64,000 bases of DNA from Phaeobacter sp. 22II1-1F12B (GCF_002210165.1 NZ_AQQP01000001.1:434001-498000); one strand, 5' to 3'; shown: positions 27,495 to 36,236, numbered from the stretch's first letter. Notes: generated from the letters alone by a model not told the origin. A program made the numbers and translations.

Positions 27495-28987
27495 AACGCA
27501 TGCATGCGAATCACGAAATCTCATCGTACACATCAAAAATGTTGATGGATATTGCGGCCTTGGACCAGCATGCGATGATCCAGATCACCGATTTGCAAGC
27601 CAGGATCATCGAAGTAAATGACTGCCTTCTATCGGCTACCGGGTTTTCGAATTCAGAACTGATCGGCCAATCGGCAAGCTCTCTTTACCATGACCGTGAC
27701 AGGCCGATGGCCTTTGAGATCCGCGACAAGATTCTTGCCGGTCTGGCCTGGACGGGCGAGATGCGTCTGATGCGCAAGGACGGGTCGGTTATGTGGACGC
27801 AGGCGACCATCGTGCCGCGCCGCGACTCCGAGGGCGCGCTGGTTGGCGCGATTTCGATCCGAAGCGATATTTCGGAAAGCAAGTTCGCGGATCATCACAA
27901 CGATCTGACGACCACGCTGCACAAGCTGTCTGATGAGGTCTATATGATCGATTCAGATACGTTTTCATTCACCTACATGAACGAAGCGGCAATGCGGCGG
28001 GCCAAGACGAACGAGTCTGGCTATGACAACTGGAACCTGCGCAAGCTGTTCAGCGATCAGGAGTTCGACGGTTTCGTGCAGCGCATTGCGCCGCTGCTCG
28101 ACGGCAAGACGGACCAGGTTCATTACGATGCTGTTCTGTTCAACGTTCCCTACGAACTGCGGCTTCAGCTATACAAGGCGCCCGCCGGGAAACGCATCAT
28201 CGTCGCCATTCTTCGCGACAAGACCGAACAGGCCGAGATTGAGCGCGTGCGCGCGGAACTGCTCGCCACGATTAGTCATGAGCTGCGTACGCCGATGACG
28301 TCGATCAAAGGCGCGATGGGGTTGTTGCTGTCGAACGCGGCTGGTGAACTGCCGGAAAAAGCGCGCGGCATGCTGAGCATCGCCTATCGTAATGCGGACC
28401 GGCTGGTGATGATCATCAACGATATCCTTGATATCGAGAAGATCGCCGCTGGCCAGATGGATTTCGACATGCAGGTCATGCCGCTGGTCGTGGTTGTCGA
28501 GGAAGCGATCGCGGCGAATGAACAATTTGCCAACCGTTTCGATGTATCGGTTTCCTTGGTGGAAGCGGACCGCGATGCGGCGGCCAGCTTTGATTTCGGG
28601 CGGACGCTGCAGGTTCTGACGAACCTCTTGTCCAACGCGGCCAAGTTCTCGCCGCCGGGCGGCCGTGTCGAAGTCGTGATGAAGCGGGTCAAGGACCGGA
28701 TGCGGATCAGCGTGCGCGATTTTGGCGAAGGGATCGACGAGGCCGCGCAGGCCAGCATTTTTGAGCGGTTCACGCAGGCGGCCTCTGGGTCACGCCGCGG
28801 GGTCGCAAGCACGGGGCTTGGGCTTAACATTGCCCGTGCGATCATGGACGAGCAGAACGGGTCGATCGATTTCGTCAGCCGTCTGGGCGAAGGCTCGACG
28901 TTTTTTGTTGAATTCCCTCTGGTCAAAGTCGGCTCGATCTACGACACCGATGAACGGGACGGGGACAAGCAGGTAGAAGGCGCTTAA
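27491..28987 (+). CDS. Cytoplasmic PAS-domain sensor histidine kinase
   Basis: A 498-residue kinase without membrane segments. A PAS/PAC domain fills residues ~25-135 (MIQITDLQARIIEVNDCLLS, RKDGSVMWTQATIVPRRD). A second PAS-like module follows at ~140-245 (VYMIDSDTFSFTYMNEAAMR). The HisKA motif ISHELRTPMTSIKGAMGLLL has its histidine near residue 263, and the HATPase domain has LTNLLSNAAKFSPPGGRVEV and GVASTGLGLNIARAI. It overlaps the small membrane ORF upstream and is two bases from a receiver gene downstream, so the three are one operon. The receiver at 28990 is the likely partner. Confidence 0.93.
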   Translation: MKRMHANHEISSYTSKMLMDIAALDQHAMIQITDLQARIIEVNDCLLSATGFSNSELIGQSASSLYHDRDRPMAFEIRDKILAGLAWTGEMRLMRKDGSVMWTQATIVPRRDSEGALVGAISIRSDISESKFADHHNDLTTTLHKLSDEVYMIDSDTFSFTYMNEAAMRRAKTNESGYDNWNLRKLFSDQEFDGFVQRIAPLLDGKTDQVHYDAVLFNVPYELRLQLYKAPAGKRIIVAILRDKTEQAEIERVRAELLATISHELRTPMTSIKGAMGLLLSNAAGELPEKARGMLSIAYRNADRLVMIINDILDIEKIAAGQMDFDMQVMPLVVVVEEAIAANEQFANRFDVSVSLVEADRDAAASFDFGRTLQVLTNLLSNAAKFSPPGGRVEVVMKRVKDRMRISVRDFGEGIDEAAQASIFERFTQAASGSRRGVASTGLGLNIARAIMDEQNGSIDFVSRLGEGSTFFVEFPLVKVGSIYDTDERDGDKQVEGA

Positions 28988-28989
28988 CG

Positions 28990-29358
28990 ATGCTTAGATT
29001 AATGCATGTCGAAGATGACGAAGATATCCGGGAAGTGGCCAAGATGGCGCTGGAATTTTCGGGACAGTTCGAGATCATTCAATGCCCCTCGGGCGAGGAA
29101 GCCATTGAGCGGGCCCCCGAGTTCAAACCCGAAGTGCTGCTTTTGGACGTGATGATGCCCGGCATGAGCGGTCCGACGACCTTGCAGCATCTGCGCAAGA
29201 TCGACGGTTTGCAGGATACGCCGGCAATCTTCATGACCGCGCGGGCGCAACCCTCAGAGATCGAGGAGCTGAAGGCACAATCGGCTTTGACGGTTGTGGT
29301 GAAACCCTTTGACCCGATCACCCTTGGCGATCAAATCATGGCGGCGCTTCGCGGCTGA
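28990..29358 (+). CDS. Single-domain response regulator
   Basis: A 122-residue receiver-only protein. The acidic pocket is HVEDDEDIRE, the phosphoacceptor Asp53 lies in VLLLDVMMPGMSG, the conserved threonine in AIFMTARAQ and the lysine in VVVKPFDP. There is no output domain, so it probably relays phosphate to or from the Hpt protein encoded next door, or acts by protein contact. It is the last gene of the kinase operon and is followed by a strong hairpin terminator. Confidence 0.95.
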   Translation: MLRLMHVEDDEDIREVAKMALEFSGQFEIIQCPSGEEAIERAPEFKPEVLLLDVMMPGMSGPTTLQHLRKIDGLQDTPAIFMTARAQPSEIEELKAQSALTVVVKPFDPITLGDQIMAALRG

Positions 29359-29375
29359 CAGGGATTAAAGTTCAA

Positions 29376-29413
29376 CGAAAAAGGCGCGCCGTTTAACTGG
29401 CGCGCCTTTTTCG
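29376..29413. terminator. Bidirectional hairpin terminator between two signalling operons
   Basis: A perfect 15-bp stem, CGAAAAAGGCGCGCC at 29376-29390 and its complement at 29399-29413, encloses an 8-base loop. A-rich and T-rich flanks are built into the stem, so it would work as an intrinsic terminator in both directions, for the receiver gene on the plus strand and the Hpt gene on the minus strand. Confidence 0.9.
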
Positions 29414-29429
29414 TTTCTTGTGGGCGGGA

Positions 29430-29786
29430 TCAGGCGTATTTCGCCTGTGCCACCGGCCAATCTTCCAATGCTTCTTCGGCGATTGCGAAAAAGCGGCCCA
29501 GATCGATGAACACCTGCTCAAGATCGGGCGTGCCATTTTTCATCAGGCCAACGATGTTGTTTTCGCATGTGCGGGCCATGTCGCCCAGTTCCTGAAGTCC
29601 AAGCGTTCCGGCCGTGCCTGCGATCTTGTGCAGAATGCCCTGGCTCTGGTCGAGCGCTTCCATGTCGAGCGAGTCTTCCTGCATCTCGGCAAAGAAATCC
29701 TCAAGCTCGTTGAGGCGGTCGGGGAGCATTTCTAGGAAACGTGCGCGGATGCGGCCGATTCCGGGGATCATCTGTTCATTCATCAT
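29430..29786 (-). CDS. Histidine phosphotransfer (Hpt) protein
   Basis: A 118-residue all-helical phosphotransfer protein. The phosphorylatable histidine lies in GILHKIAGTAGTLGLQELGD, the usual HxxxG pattern of Hpt domains. The ATG at 29786 (or 29783) lies just after the stop of the response regulator gene at 29788-30765, giving a two-gene minus-strand operon. It converges on the kinase operon across a shared terminator and probably shuttles phosphate between those kinases and the receiver proteins. Confidence 0.88.
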   Translation of the reverse strand: MMNEQMIPGIGRIRARFLEMLPDRLNELEDFFAEMQEDSLDMEALDQSQGILHKIAGTAGTLGLQELGDMARTCENNIVGLMKNGTPDLEQVFIDLGRFFAIAEEALEDWPVAQAKYA

Positions 29787-29787
29787 T

Positions 29788-30765
29788 TCAGCCTGCCCGT
29801 TCAGCCAGCCAGTAGTTTTCCTGTGCTTTTTCGCGGCGTAGCGCTTCTTCCTCGGCGCTGGCATGTGCATCGATAACCGCGTCGATCGCATTGCGACCGG
29901 CACGCCAGATCAGGCGGTGCGCCTCACCCGGGCAGACCCGGAAATCGAGCTTGCGACCGTCGCAGAAGTGCAGATCCATCTGGTGGATTTGTAGGTTGAT
30001 CGCATCGGTCAGGTTGTTCAGGTCCGGTCGGTAGCCGTTTTCGACAACGCAGACAAAGGTGCCATTACCGGCGTAAGCGATCAGGAATTGCTGCGGTTTG
30101 AGGCAATCTGAGATCGCCTCGGACGTGTCGGTGATCAGGCATTCGAAACCGAATGGCGTGCTTTCGCGATAAAGCTGCTCGATCCGGCGGATCGAGAAGG
30201 CAAAGACGGTCGAGCCGAAGAGCGAGCCGCGCGAGAGCTGCGTGATGTAGTTTTCAAACGCGAAATAGTCGATGACCCCGTCCACATCCATGATCGTGAC
30301 GGGTTCATTCAGCGAAACCTTGACCGGTTCCTGCGGAATGTCGTTGCGGCTGACGGCAAAGATTTTCTTTGCCGCGCCGTCGGTTGTGGTCAGCCTGTCT
30401 TCGGCGCTCTTGATGCGGAATTTCAGTTCCGTGATGTCGAAAGGCTTGGTGACATAGTCCGTTGCGCCGGCGGTGAAGGCATTGTCGATATAGGCCTTGT
30501 CCGACATGGCGGTGATCATGAGGATCGGCGTTGCAACGTAGCAATCCATCATCCGAAGCCGCGAACACAGCTGGATACCGTCCATCTCGGGCATCTGGAT
30601 GTCGAGCAGGAAGCAGTCGAAAGGCTCGCAAGCGGGGTCGTCGACGATTTCGAGCGCCGCCAGGGCGGAGTCCGCAGTCGTTATGTCGTGATCGCCAAAC
30701 GTAGCGAGAAGCTCAGCGAGCAGTTCGAGGATGATCGGATCGTCATCTACTGCCAGTACACGCAT
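29788..30765 (-). CDS. Response regulator with degenerate GGDEF-like output domain
   Basis: A 325-residue protein. Residues 1-125 are a canonical receiver: AVDDDPIILE, phosphoacceptor Asp55 in CFLLDIQMPEMDG, threonine in LMITAMSDK and lysine in YVTKPFDI. The C-terminal ~170 residues have no clear family, but the order of elements (DVDGVIDYFAFENYITQLSR, VFAFSIRRIEQLY, IAYAGNGTFVCVVEN) resembles a diguanylate cyclase fold in which GGDEF is replaced by GNGTF. Such a domain would not make cyclic di-GMP and may bind a nucleotide or a partner. It heads the operon with the Hpt gene. Confidence 0.82.
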   Translation of the reverse strand: MRVLAVDDDPIILELLAELLATFGDHDITTADSALAALEIVDDPACEPFDCFLLDIQMPEMDGIQLCSRLRMMDCYVATPILMITAMSDKAYIDNAFTAGATDYVTKPFDITELKFRIKSAEDRLTTTDGAAKKIFAVSRNDIPQEPVKVSLNEPVTIMDVDGVIDYFAFENYITQLSRGSLFGSTVFAFSIRRIEQLYRESTPFGFECLITDTSEAISDCLKPQQFLIAYAGNGTFVCVVENGYRPDLNNLTDAINLQIHQMDLHFCDGRKLDFRVCPGEAHRLIWRAGRNAIDAVIDAHASAEEEALRREKAQENYWLAERAG

Positions 30766-31047
30766 TGTTAGCCTCGTTCCCTTGCTTTGAAAGCAAATTC
30801 TGATTTCTGGACAGTAGCTTCTGCCCGTTTGTCACCCGCGATTCTCTTTCCTGAATACAGGCCGTTGCTTTATTTCTACAAAACATTGAGGCGCGAATGT
30901 GGCGCGCGATTGGGCTTTTAAAGAAGCAATTCAGTTAAAAGTGGCGAATCACTTCCACGGCTTTGATTCGCGATAGATTCGATGTGCCAGAGATTTAACG
31001 CGAATTGACCCGGGAATCTGGTGCGCCTCAAAATCTATGTTTTTCAG

Positions 31048-31428
31048 CTAGTTATAAAATGAGGCGAGGCGCCGGATAATCCATCCGATCGCAATGCCTG
31101 TAAAACAACCAAGGCAATCAATTGCGAAGTCGCCGAATTCGCGATCCCGTCCGACGAAGGGCTGGATCAATTCAATTGCCGCGCCAAAGGCGATGATCGC
31201 CGGGGCAATCCACACCAGCCGACGGGGCGCAAGAATCGCTGTCGGCAGGGTCAGAAAGAGGAAGGCCTGAAAGTGGTTGGCCTTGTCGTTGCCGGGCAGG
31301 TTCGGGATCTCGGGCGCGGGGCTGAGGGTGCCATAGGCAATCCCCAGCGCGAGGATCAATGTCAGGGCCATGGCCGCAGGTTCGACAAGGCTGGATACAC
31401 CCGTTCTGGCAATGGTCTTGAGCGGCAA
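31048..31428 (-). CDS. VanZ-like membrane protein
   Basis: A small membrane protein of the VanZ-like family with four predicted helices: ALTLILALGIAYGTLSPAP, FQAFLFLTLPTAIL, WIAPAIIAFGAAIELIQPF and DCLGCFTGIAIGWIIRRL. The conserved NDKANHFQAF and ELIQPFVGRDREFGDFAID segments are typical. The start is uncertain: TTG at 31428 gives the usual ~126 residues, with AAAGGA about 11 bases before it, while ATG at 31371 would cut the first helix. The role of such stand-alone proteins is unknown; resistance to glycopeptides should not be assumed. Confidence 0.72.
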   Translation of the reverse strand: MPLKTIARTGVSSLVEPAAMALTLILALGIAYGTLSPAPEIPNLPGNDKANHFQAFLFLTLPTAILAPRRLVWIAPAIIAFGAAIELIQPFVGRDREFGDFAIDCLGCFTGIAIGWIIRRLASFYN

Positions 31429-31520
31429 GGCGGGAGTCGTCCTTTGGTCTTGAATTCGTTGCGATAACAACGCGGCCTGCGGCCAAAATGCAAGCCGTGG
31501 AAAATGCGCGATACAAATTT

Positions 31521-31751
31521 TCAGGAGTGGCGGCCTGCGCTGACGGGTTTTGCGGCAGGTCCCCGCCAAGCATGGTAGATTCGTGCAAGGTGGGTCCGCA
31601 CGTGAATGGCCAGGGCGAGGACCATCAATGTGCCTGAGCCCGCTCCGATGTAGAAGAGGAGAGCCGTGATCAGCCCGTATCCGCAGAACAGGGCCCAGCC
31701 TGCTGACAGAAATGCGGTCGCCATGGCGGCTATGATCATACCTAAAACCAC
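31521..31751 (-). CDS. Small two-helix membrane protein, unknown function
   Basis: A 76-residue product with two hydrophobic segments (MIIAAMATAFLSAGWALFC and LITALLFYIGAGSGTLMVLALAI) and a basic C-terminal tail (RTHLARIYHAWRG). The GTG at 31751 has GGGAGA seven bases upstream, which supports it as the start. It is 92 bp upstream of the VanZ-like gene on the same strand. I recognise no family. Confidence 0.55.
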   Translation of the reverse strand: MVLGMIIAAMATAFLSAGWALFCGYGLITALLFYIGAGSGTLMVLALAIHVRTHLARIYHAWRGPAAKPVSAGRHS

Positions 31752-31903
31752 TCGAACGTCTCCCGACGCGATGCCGATTTCAACACGGTCCGTTTCGCGT
31801 TGGACAAGTGAGCCCCAAGTTCGTTACCGAGGCGTTAACGATAAATTTTTAGTATTTGGTTTGGCGGAAAATGGCTGATTCGCTTCGTGTGGATTGACCT
31901 GCA

Positions 31904-31922
31904 TGCATATAGTAAGTATGCA
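31904..31922. promoter_or_regulatory. Palindrome TGCATA-N7-TATGCA before the gentisate operon
   Basis: A perfect 6-bp inverted repeat with a 7-bp spacer lies 28 bp before the gentisate dioxygenase ATG, where a repressor would block transcription. It shares TGCA and ATATAGT words with the TGCA-N6-TGCA motifs near the box genes, but the spacing differs, so the cognate regulator may be BoxR or another protein. Confidence 0.5.
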
Positions 31923-31949
31923 CCTTAATTAAGATTCGAGGAGGGGATC

Positions 31950-32987
31950 ATGTCCGAACAATTGGGAACGCTCGAAGAGCTTCCGGAGGATTATCGCAAC
32001 GATATGGCGAGCGCGGGCGTCGCGCCGCTGTGGCCGATGATGCGCAATGTGCTGCCGCATGGCGCGCCGAAACCGGTGACGCGCCCGGGTCACTGGACCT
32101 ATGACGCGCTGAGACCCTTGTTGCTGCGCGCTGGCGAACTGACCCCGGTCGAAAAGGCCGAGCGCCGCGTACTGGTCCTGTCGGATCCCGGTCGCGGGAC
32201 GGGCGCGATGCAGGCGACGTCTTCTATCTACCTTGGCATGCAGCTATTGCTGCCCGGAGAGACCGCCCCGGCGCATCGCCACACACCCTCTGCCGCCCGG
32301 ATCATCGTTGAGGGCGAAGGCGGGTTTACTGTCGTAGACGGCGAAAAGCTTCCCATGGAAAACGGCGATCTGGTGCTAACGCCGGGCGGTGACTGGCACG
32401 ATCACGGCCATGAGGGCAGCGAACCGGTGGTCTGGCTGGATGCGCTGGACCTGCCGCTTTTTGTATATCTCGAAGGGTCTTACGCCGAAGAAGCTCCTTT
32501 GCAGGCGCAGCGCAACCGGCCCGATGCCAGCGAGGTCGAATATCGCGCCGCGGGCCTCGCCCCGTCTCGGCGGCTGGATAGTACTGTAAGGCGGTATCCG
32601 ATGATGCGTTACCCTTGGGCGCGGACCGAAGCGGCGCTTCGCGAAATGGCGCGTTGGGGTGACGACGGCATTGCCGAGGTCGATTACATCAATCCCGAAA
32701 CCGGGCAGGACGTTTTGCCGACGATGGGCTTTACCGCGATGATGCTTGAAGCCGGGCAAAGCGATGCGCCGCCTCTGCGGTCCACCTCGGCTGCCTTTCA
32801 CGTGATCAAGGGGTCGGGGAAATCGGTGGTAAACGGCGAAGAAATCAGCTGGAGCCCCAAGGATACCTTTACGGCGCCGGTCTTTGCGGACATCACCCAT
32901 CATGCCGACAGCGAGGCGTTTCTGGTTCGCATCCATGATCGTCCGCTGCAGGAGAAACTTGGATATTATGAGGAGCGCGCCAAATGA
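31950..32987 (+). CDS. mhbD: Gentisate 1,2-dioxygenase
   Basis: This bicupin Fe(II) enzyme cleaves gentisate to maleylpyruvate. The 345-residue protein has the first cupin metal site in PAHRHTPSAARIIVEGEGGFTV (His, His, with Glu following) and DWHDHGHEGSEPVVWLDALD, typical of gentisate dioxygenases, and a second degenerate cupin near residues 260-340. Length is normal. A strong GAGGAGGGG site precedes the ATG. The stop overlaps the ATG of the fumarylpyruvate hydrolase gene (ATGA). The 1-hydroxy-2-naphthoate dioxygenases are close relatives, but the neighbours favour gentisate. Confidence 0.93.
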   Translation: MSEQLGTLEELPEDYRNDMASAGVAPLWPMMRNVLPHGAPKPVTRPGHWTYDALRPLLLRAGELTPVEKAERRVLVLSDPGRGTGAMQATSSIYLGMQLLLPGETAPAHRHTPSAARIIVEGEGGFTVVDGEKLPMENGDLVLTPGGDWHDHGHEGSEPVVWLDALDLPLFVYLEGSYAEEAPLQAQRNRPDASEVEYRAAGLAPSRRLDSTVRRYPMMRYPWARTEAALREMARWGDDGIAEVDYINPETGQDVLPTMGFTAMMLEAGQSDAPPLRSTSAAFHVIKGSGKSVVNGEEISWSPKDTFTAPVFADITHHADSEAFLVRIHDRPLQEKLGYYEERAK

Positions 32988-33682
32988 GTGAGCTTTTGTT
33001 CGACCTGCCGAAACCCGTGACTATTCCGGTCAATGGTGAAACGGCGGAATACCCGATTGGCCGTATTTTCTGCGTCGGGCGCAACTATGCCGCCCATGCC
33101 GCGGAAATGGGGTTCGAGGTCGACCGCGAGGCGCCGTTCTATTTCACCAAGTCGCCGGCCAACGCGGTGCTGACCGGGGCGACCATGCCCTATCCGCCGG
33201 GCACCAAGAACTTTCACTATGAAATGGAACTGGTGATGGCTATCGGTGCGCCGGTGTTCCGGGCCAGCAAGGAAGAGGCCGAGGCGGCGATCTATGCCTT
33301 TGGCTGCGGGCTCGACATGACACGGCGCGATCTTCAGATCGCATCGCGCGAAAAACAGCGGCCGTGGGATCTGGGCAAGGATGTCGAAGACAGTGCGGTG
33401 TTCTCGCCGCTGACCAAGGCCGGTGATCTGTCCGAAATGGATGGCAAGCGCATCCACCTCGAGGTGAACGGCGAGGTCAAGCAGGACGCGACGCTTGCGG
33501 AGCTGATCTGGAAGCTGGACGAGATCATCATGGATCTTTCCAAGTTCTATCACCTGCGCCCCGGCGACGTGATCATGACCGGCACGCCTGCGGGTGTTGG
33601 TCCGGTTGTGGCGGGCGACAAGATCACCGGCGGCATCGACGGTCTGGACCCGATCAGTCTGACGCTGAGCGACGCGGAATAA
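32984..33682 (+). CDS. mhbH: Fumarylpyruvate hydrolase (FAH family)
   Basis: The 232-residue protein belongs to the fumarylacetoacetase family and would hydrolyse fumarylpyruvate to fumarate and pyruvate. Visible are PIGRIFCVGRNYAAHAAEMG, the metal-ligand glutamates in FHYEMELVMAIG, the aspartate in YAFGCGLDMTRRDLQ, and GDVIMTGTPAGVGPV. It overlaps the gentisate dioxygenase gene by four bases. No maleylpyruvate isomerase is encoded nearby, so this enzyme may act on maleylpyruvate directly, or the isomerase is elsewhere. Confidence 0.9.
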   Translation: MSELLFDLPKPVTIPVNGETAEYPIGRIFCVGRNYAAHAAEMGFEVDREAPFYFTKSPANAVLTGATMPYPPGTKNFHYEMELVMAIGAPVFRASKEEAEAAIYAFGCGLDMTRRDLQIASREKQRPWDLGKDVEDSAVFSPLTKAGDLSEMDGKRIHLEVNGEVKQDATLAELIWKLDEIIMDLSKFYHLRPGDVIMTGTPAGVGPVVAGDKITGGIDGLDPISLTLSDAE

Positions 33683-33785
33683 CAGCGGCCCGCCGCCGGG
33701 CGGGTCATTTTAACCTGAGTTACTGATCCCGATGCCCAGGCATCGGGAAAGCGACCGTCTGTGTAGGGCGGCGAGGGAGGAAGTC

Positions 33786-35000
33786 ATGTCTAACGAACAG
33801 ATCCTTGTGGCCGGTGGTGGCATTGGCGGTTTGGCGACGGCGATTGGTCTCGCTCAGAAAGGTTTTTCCGTGCTGGTGCTGGAAAAGGCCGCGCAGCTTG
33901 GCGAGATTGGCGCAGGAATCCAGCTTGGGCCGAACGCCTTTCACGCTTTCGACTATCTTGGTGTCGGTGAAACCGCCCGCGAGATGGCGGTTTATATCGA
34001 CAATCTTCGCCTTATGGACGCGCTGAGCGGCGAGGAGATTACCCGCATTCCGCTGGATGAGGCGTTTCGCACGCGGATGGGCAACCCTTATGCAGTCGTG
34101 CATCGGGGCGACCTGCACGGGGTGTTCCTGCGGGCCTGTGAAAATCATCCCAAGGTCGAGCTGCGTACGAACAGCGGCGTAGAGTCTTATGACCAGGACG
34201 GCAATCAGGTGACGGCGATCCTTACGGACGGGAGCCGGGTGACCGGACGCATGCTGATCGGGGCCGACGGGCTTTGGTCGAACATCCGCAAGCAGATGCT
34301 GAATGACGGCGCGCCGCGTGTGTCTGGTCACACGACATATCGCTCGGTCATTCCGACCGAGCAGATGCCAGAGGATCTGCGCTGGAACGCGGCAACGCTC
34401 TGGGCCGGTCCGAAATGTCACATCGTGCATTACCCGCTCAAGGGTTGGAAAATGTTCAACCTTGTCGTGACTTATCACAACGACGCGCCCGAACCTGTCG
34501 CGGGCAAACCGGTGAGCCATGACGAGGTGCGGCGTGGGTTCGAGCACGTGGCGCCGATTGCCAAGCAGATCATCGACAAGGGCAATGACTGGAAACTGTG
34601 GGTGCTTTGCGACCGCGATCCGGTGATGAACTGGGTCGATGGACGCGTGGCGCTGCTTGGGGACGCGGCCCATCCGATGTTGCAGTATTTTGCGCAAGGG
34701 GCCTGCATGGCGATGGAGGATGCCGTCTGCTTGTCGCACCTGATGAGCGAGGGTGACGGCAGTATCGAAGCCACTCTGGCGGCTTATCAGGACAAACGTC
34801 GCTTGCGCACCGCGCGGGTGCAGCTACAGTCGCGGGAGATCGGGCAGCATGTCTACCATCCGGCGGGCGCTCATGCCGAGCTGCGCAATGCGGTCATGAA
34901 CGCGCGTTCGCCCGATGAATGGTACGATCAGATCGACTGGCTGTATGGCAGTACGGGGCTTGAAGGTGCCATTTCCGCAGAAACCCGGTCTCAAAGATAG
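33786..35000 (+). CDS. mhbM: 3-Hydroxybenzoate 6-hydroxylase (FAD monooxygenase)
   Basis: The 404-residue class A flavoprotein hydroxylates 3-hydroxybenzoate to gentisate with NADH and oxygen. The FAD motifs are complete: VAGGGIGGLATAIGLAQKG near the N-terminus, the DG motif LIGADGLWSNIRKQ and the GD motif ALLGDAAHPMLQYFAQG. The context (gentisate dioxygenase and fumarylpyruvate hydrolase directly upstream) supports 3-hydroxybenzoate as substrate. A salicylate 1-hydroxylase would be similar in sequence but would not fit a gentisate cluster. The start at 33786 follows a GGGAGGAAG site. Confidence 0.88.
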   Translation: MSNEQILVAGGGIGGLATAIGLAQKGFSVLVLEKAAQLGEIGAGIQLGPNAFHAFDYLGVGETAREMAVYIDNLRLMDALSGEEITRIPLDEAFRTRMGNPYAVVHRGDLHGVFLRACENHPKVELRTNSGVESYDQDGNQVTAILTDGSRVTGRMLIGADGLWSNIRKQMLNDGAPRVSGHTTYRSVIPTEQMPEDLRWNAATLWAGPKCHIVHYPLKGWKMFNLVVTYHNDAPEPVAGKPVSHDEVRRGFEHVAPIAKQIIDKGNDWKLWVLCDRDPVMNWVDGRVALLGDAAHPMLQYFAQGACMAMEDAVCLSHLMSEGDGSIEATLAAYQDKRRLRTARVQLQSREIGQHVYHPAGAHAELRNAVMNARSPDEWYDQIDWLYGSTGLEGAISAETRSQR

Positions 35001-35083
35001 ATATACGACATAACAAACTTGCCGAATCAGCGGTTTTTGTGCGAAGCCGTTGGGAAGACCTGCTTGCAATATATCTCCATTAC

Positions 35084-35097
35084 GGCAGTATAGTGCA
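35084..35097. promoter_or_regulatory. Candidate BoxR operator before the TRAP genes
   Basis: GGCAGTATAGTGCA matches the motif TGCA-N6-TGCA with one mismatch in the first half. It lies 29 bp before the dctP-like ATG, and a second degenerate TGCAATATAT word lies at 35065-35074. It belongs to the motif series seen before bclA, boxC and boxR. Confidence 0.55.
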
Positions 35098-35125
35098 TAA
35101 GTACAGGTCTAAAGGGAGGAAATTT

Positions 35126-36172
35126 ATGACAAAACGTAGAACGCTTTTGGGCGCAATGGGCGGCGTTGCACTTGCAGCTCTGGCGACCGGTTTCATGGGC
35201 ACGGCGGCGCTGGCCCAAGAAGTTACCCTGAAAATGCACCACTTCCTGCCGCAGCAGGCAAACGTCCCGAAGGACGTTCTGGAAGTTTGGGCGAAGAATG
35301 TCGAAGAAGGTTCGGACGGCCGGATCAAGGTTGACATCTACCCGTCCATGCAGCTGGGCGGCAAGCCGCCAGAGCTGATGGATCAGGTGATCGACGGCGT
35401 GGCCGACGTGGTCTGGACCGTGGTCGGCTATACGCCGGGCCGTTTCCCCAGCACCGAGGTTTTCGAGCTGCCCTTCATGATGACCAACGCGCGGGCGATG
35501 AGCCAGGCCTATTGGGAAATCTTCGAGGAAGACCTGAAGGACACCGAGTTCAAGGACGTTCATATCCTTGGCACATGGGTCCACGGCCCTGGCATGATCC
35601 ACACCAAGGATCCGGTGACGTCGCCTGCGGACCTGCAGGGCATGAAGATCCGCGGTGGTTCGCGCTCGGTCAACATGCTGCTGACCGAACTGGGCGCAAC
35701 GCCGGTCGGGATGCCTGTTCCGGCTGTATCCGAAGGTCTCTCCAAGGGTGTGATCGATGGCACCACCATTCCGTGGGAAGTGACCCCGGCGCTGAAGGTT
35801 TCGGAACTGGTGCATAACCACACCGAATTCGACGGCAAGGCACTGTATGTGCTGACCTTTGTTCTGGCGATGAACAAACAGAAGTACGAAAGCCTGCCCG
35901 ACGATCTGAAGACCGTCATCGACGAAAATTCCGGTGTTGAATTCTCGATCTTTGCCGGTGGCACGCAGGCGGATGCCGATGGGCCCGCACGCCAGATCGC
36001 CGTCGATCTCGGCAACAACATCATCACCGTATCCGAAGACGATGCGTCCGCTTGGCAAGAAGCAGCCCAGCCGGTTTACGATGCATGGCTGTCCGACATG
36101 GAAAGCAAGGGCAAGGATGGGCAGGCTCTGCTCGAGAAAGCCCGGATGCTGATCGAAAAATACACCGACTAA
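35126..36172 (+). CDS. TRAP transporter substrate-binding protein (DctP family)
   Basis: The 348-residue periplasmic receptor of a tripartite importer. The signal peptide MTKRRTLLGAMGGVALAAL, ending ALAQE, carries a twin-arginine-like RRTLLG. The mature part has DctP landmarks: LKMHHFLPQQANVPKDVLEVW, MQLGGKPPELMDQVIDGVAD, FMMTNARAMSQAYWE and LKGVID-like SKGVIDGTTIPWEV. It is located after the gentisate genes and before dctQ and dctM. The ligand is inferred to be an aromatic acid such as 3-hydroxybenzoate or benzoate because of the flanking pathways. Confidence 0.92.
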   Translation: MTKRRTLLGAMGGVALAALATGFMGTAALAQEVTLKMHHFLPQQANVPKDVLEVWAKNVEEGSDGRIKVDIYPSMQLGGKPPELMDQVIDGVADVVWTVVGYTPGRFPSTEVFELPFMMTNARAMSQAYWEIFEEDLKDTEFKDVHILGTWVHGPGMIHTKDPVTSPADLQGMKIRGGSRSVNMLLTELGATPVGMPVPAVSEGLSKGVIDGTTIPWEVTPALKVSELVHNHTEFDGKALYVLTFVLAMNKQKYESLPDDLKTVIDENSGVEFSIFAGGTQADADGPARQIAVDLGNNIITVSEDDASAWQEAAQPVYDAWLSDMESKGKDGQALLEKARMLIEKYTD

Positions 36173-36236
36173 CTACCTCTGAGGGGGCGCGGCGACATGC
36201 GCCGCGCCCTTTCTGTCATTGGGACGGGGATGGGAC

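Noticed and set aside
31048-31428. Glycopeptide resistance from the VanZ-like gene
   Set aside because: Stand-alone VanZ-like proteins are widespread in bacteria without van clusters; no van genes are present.
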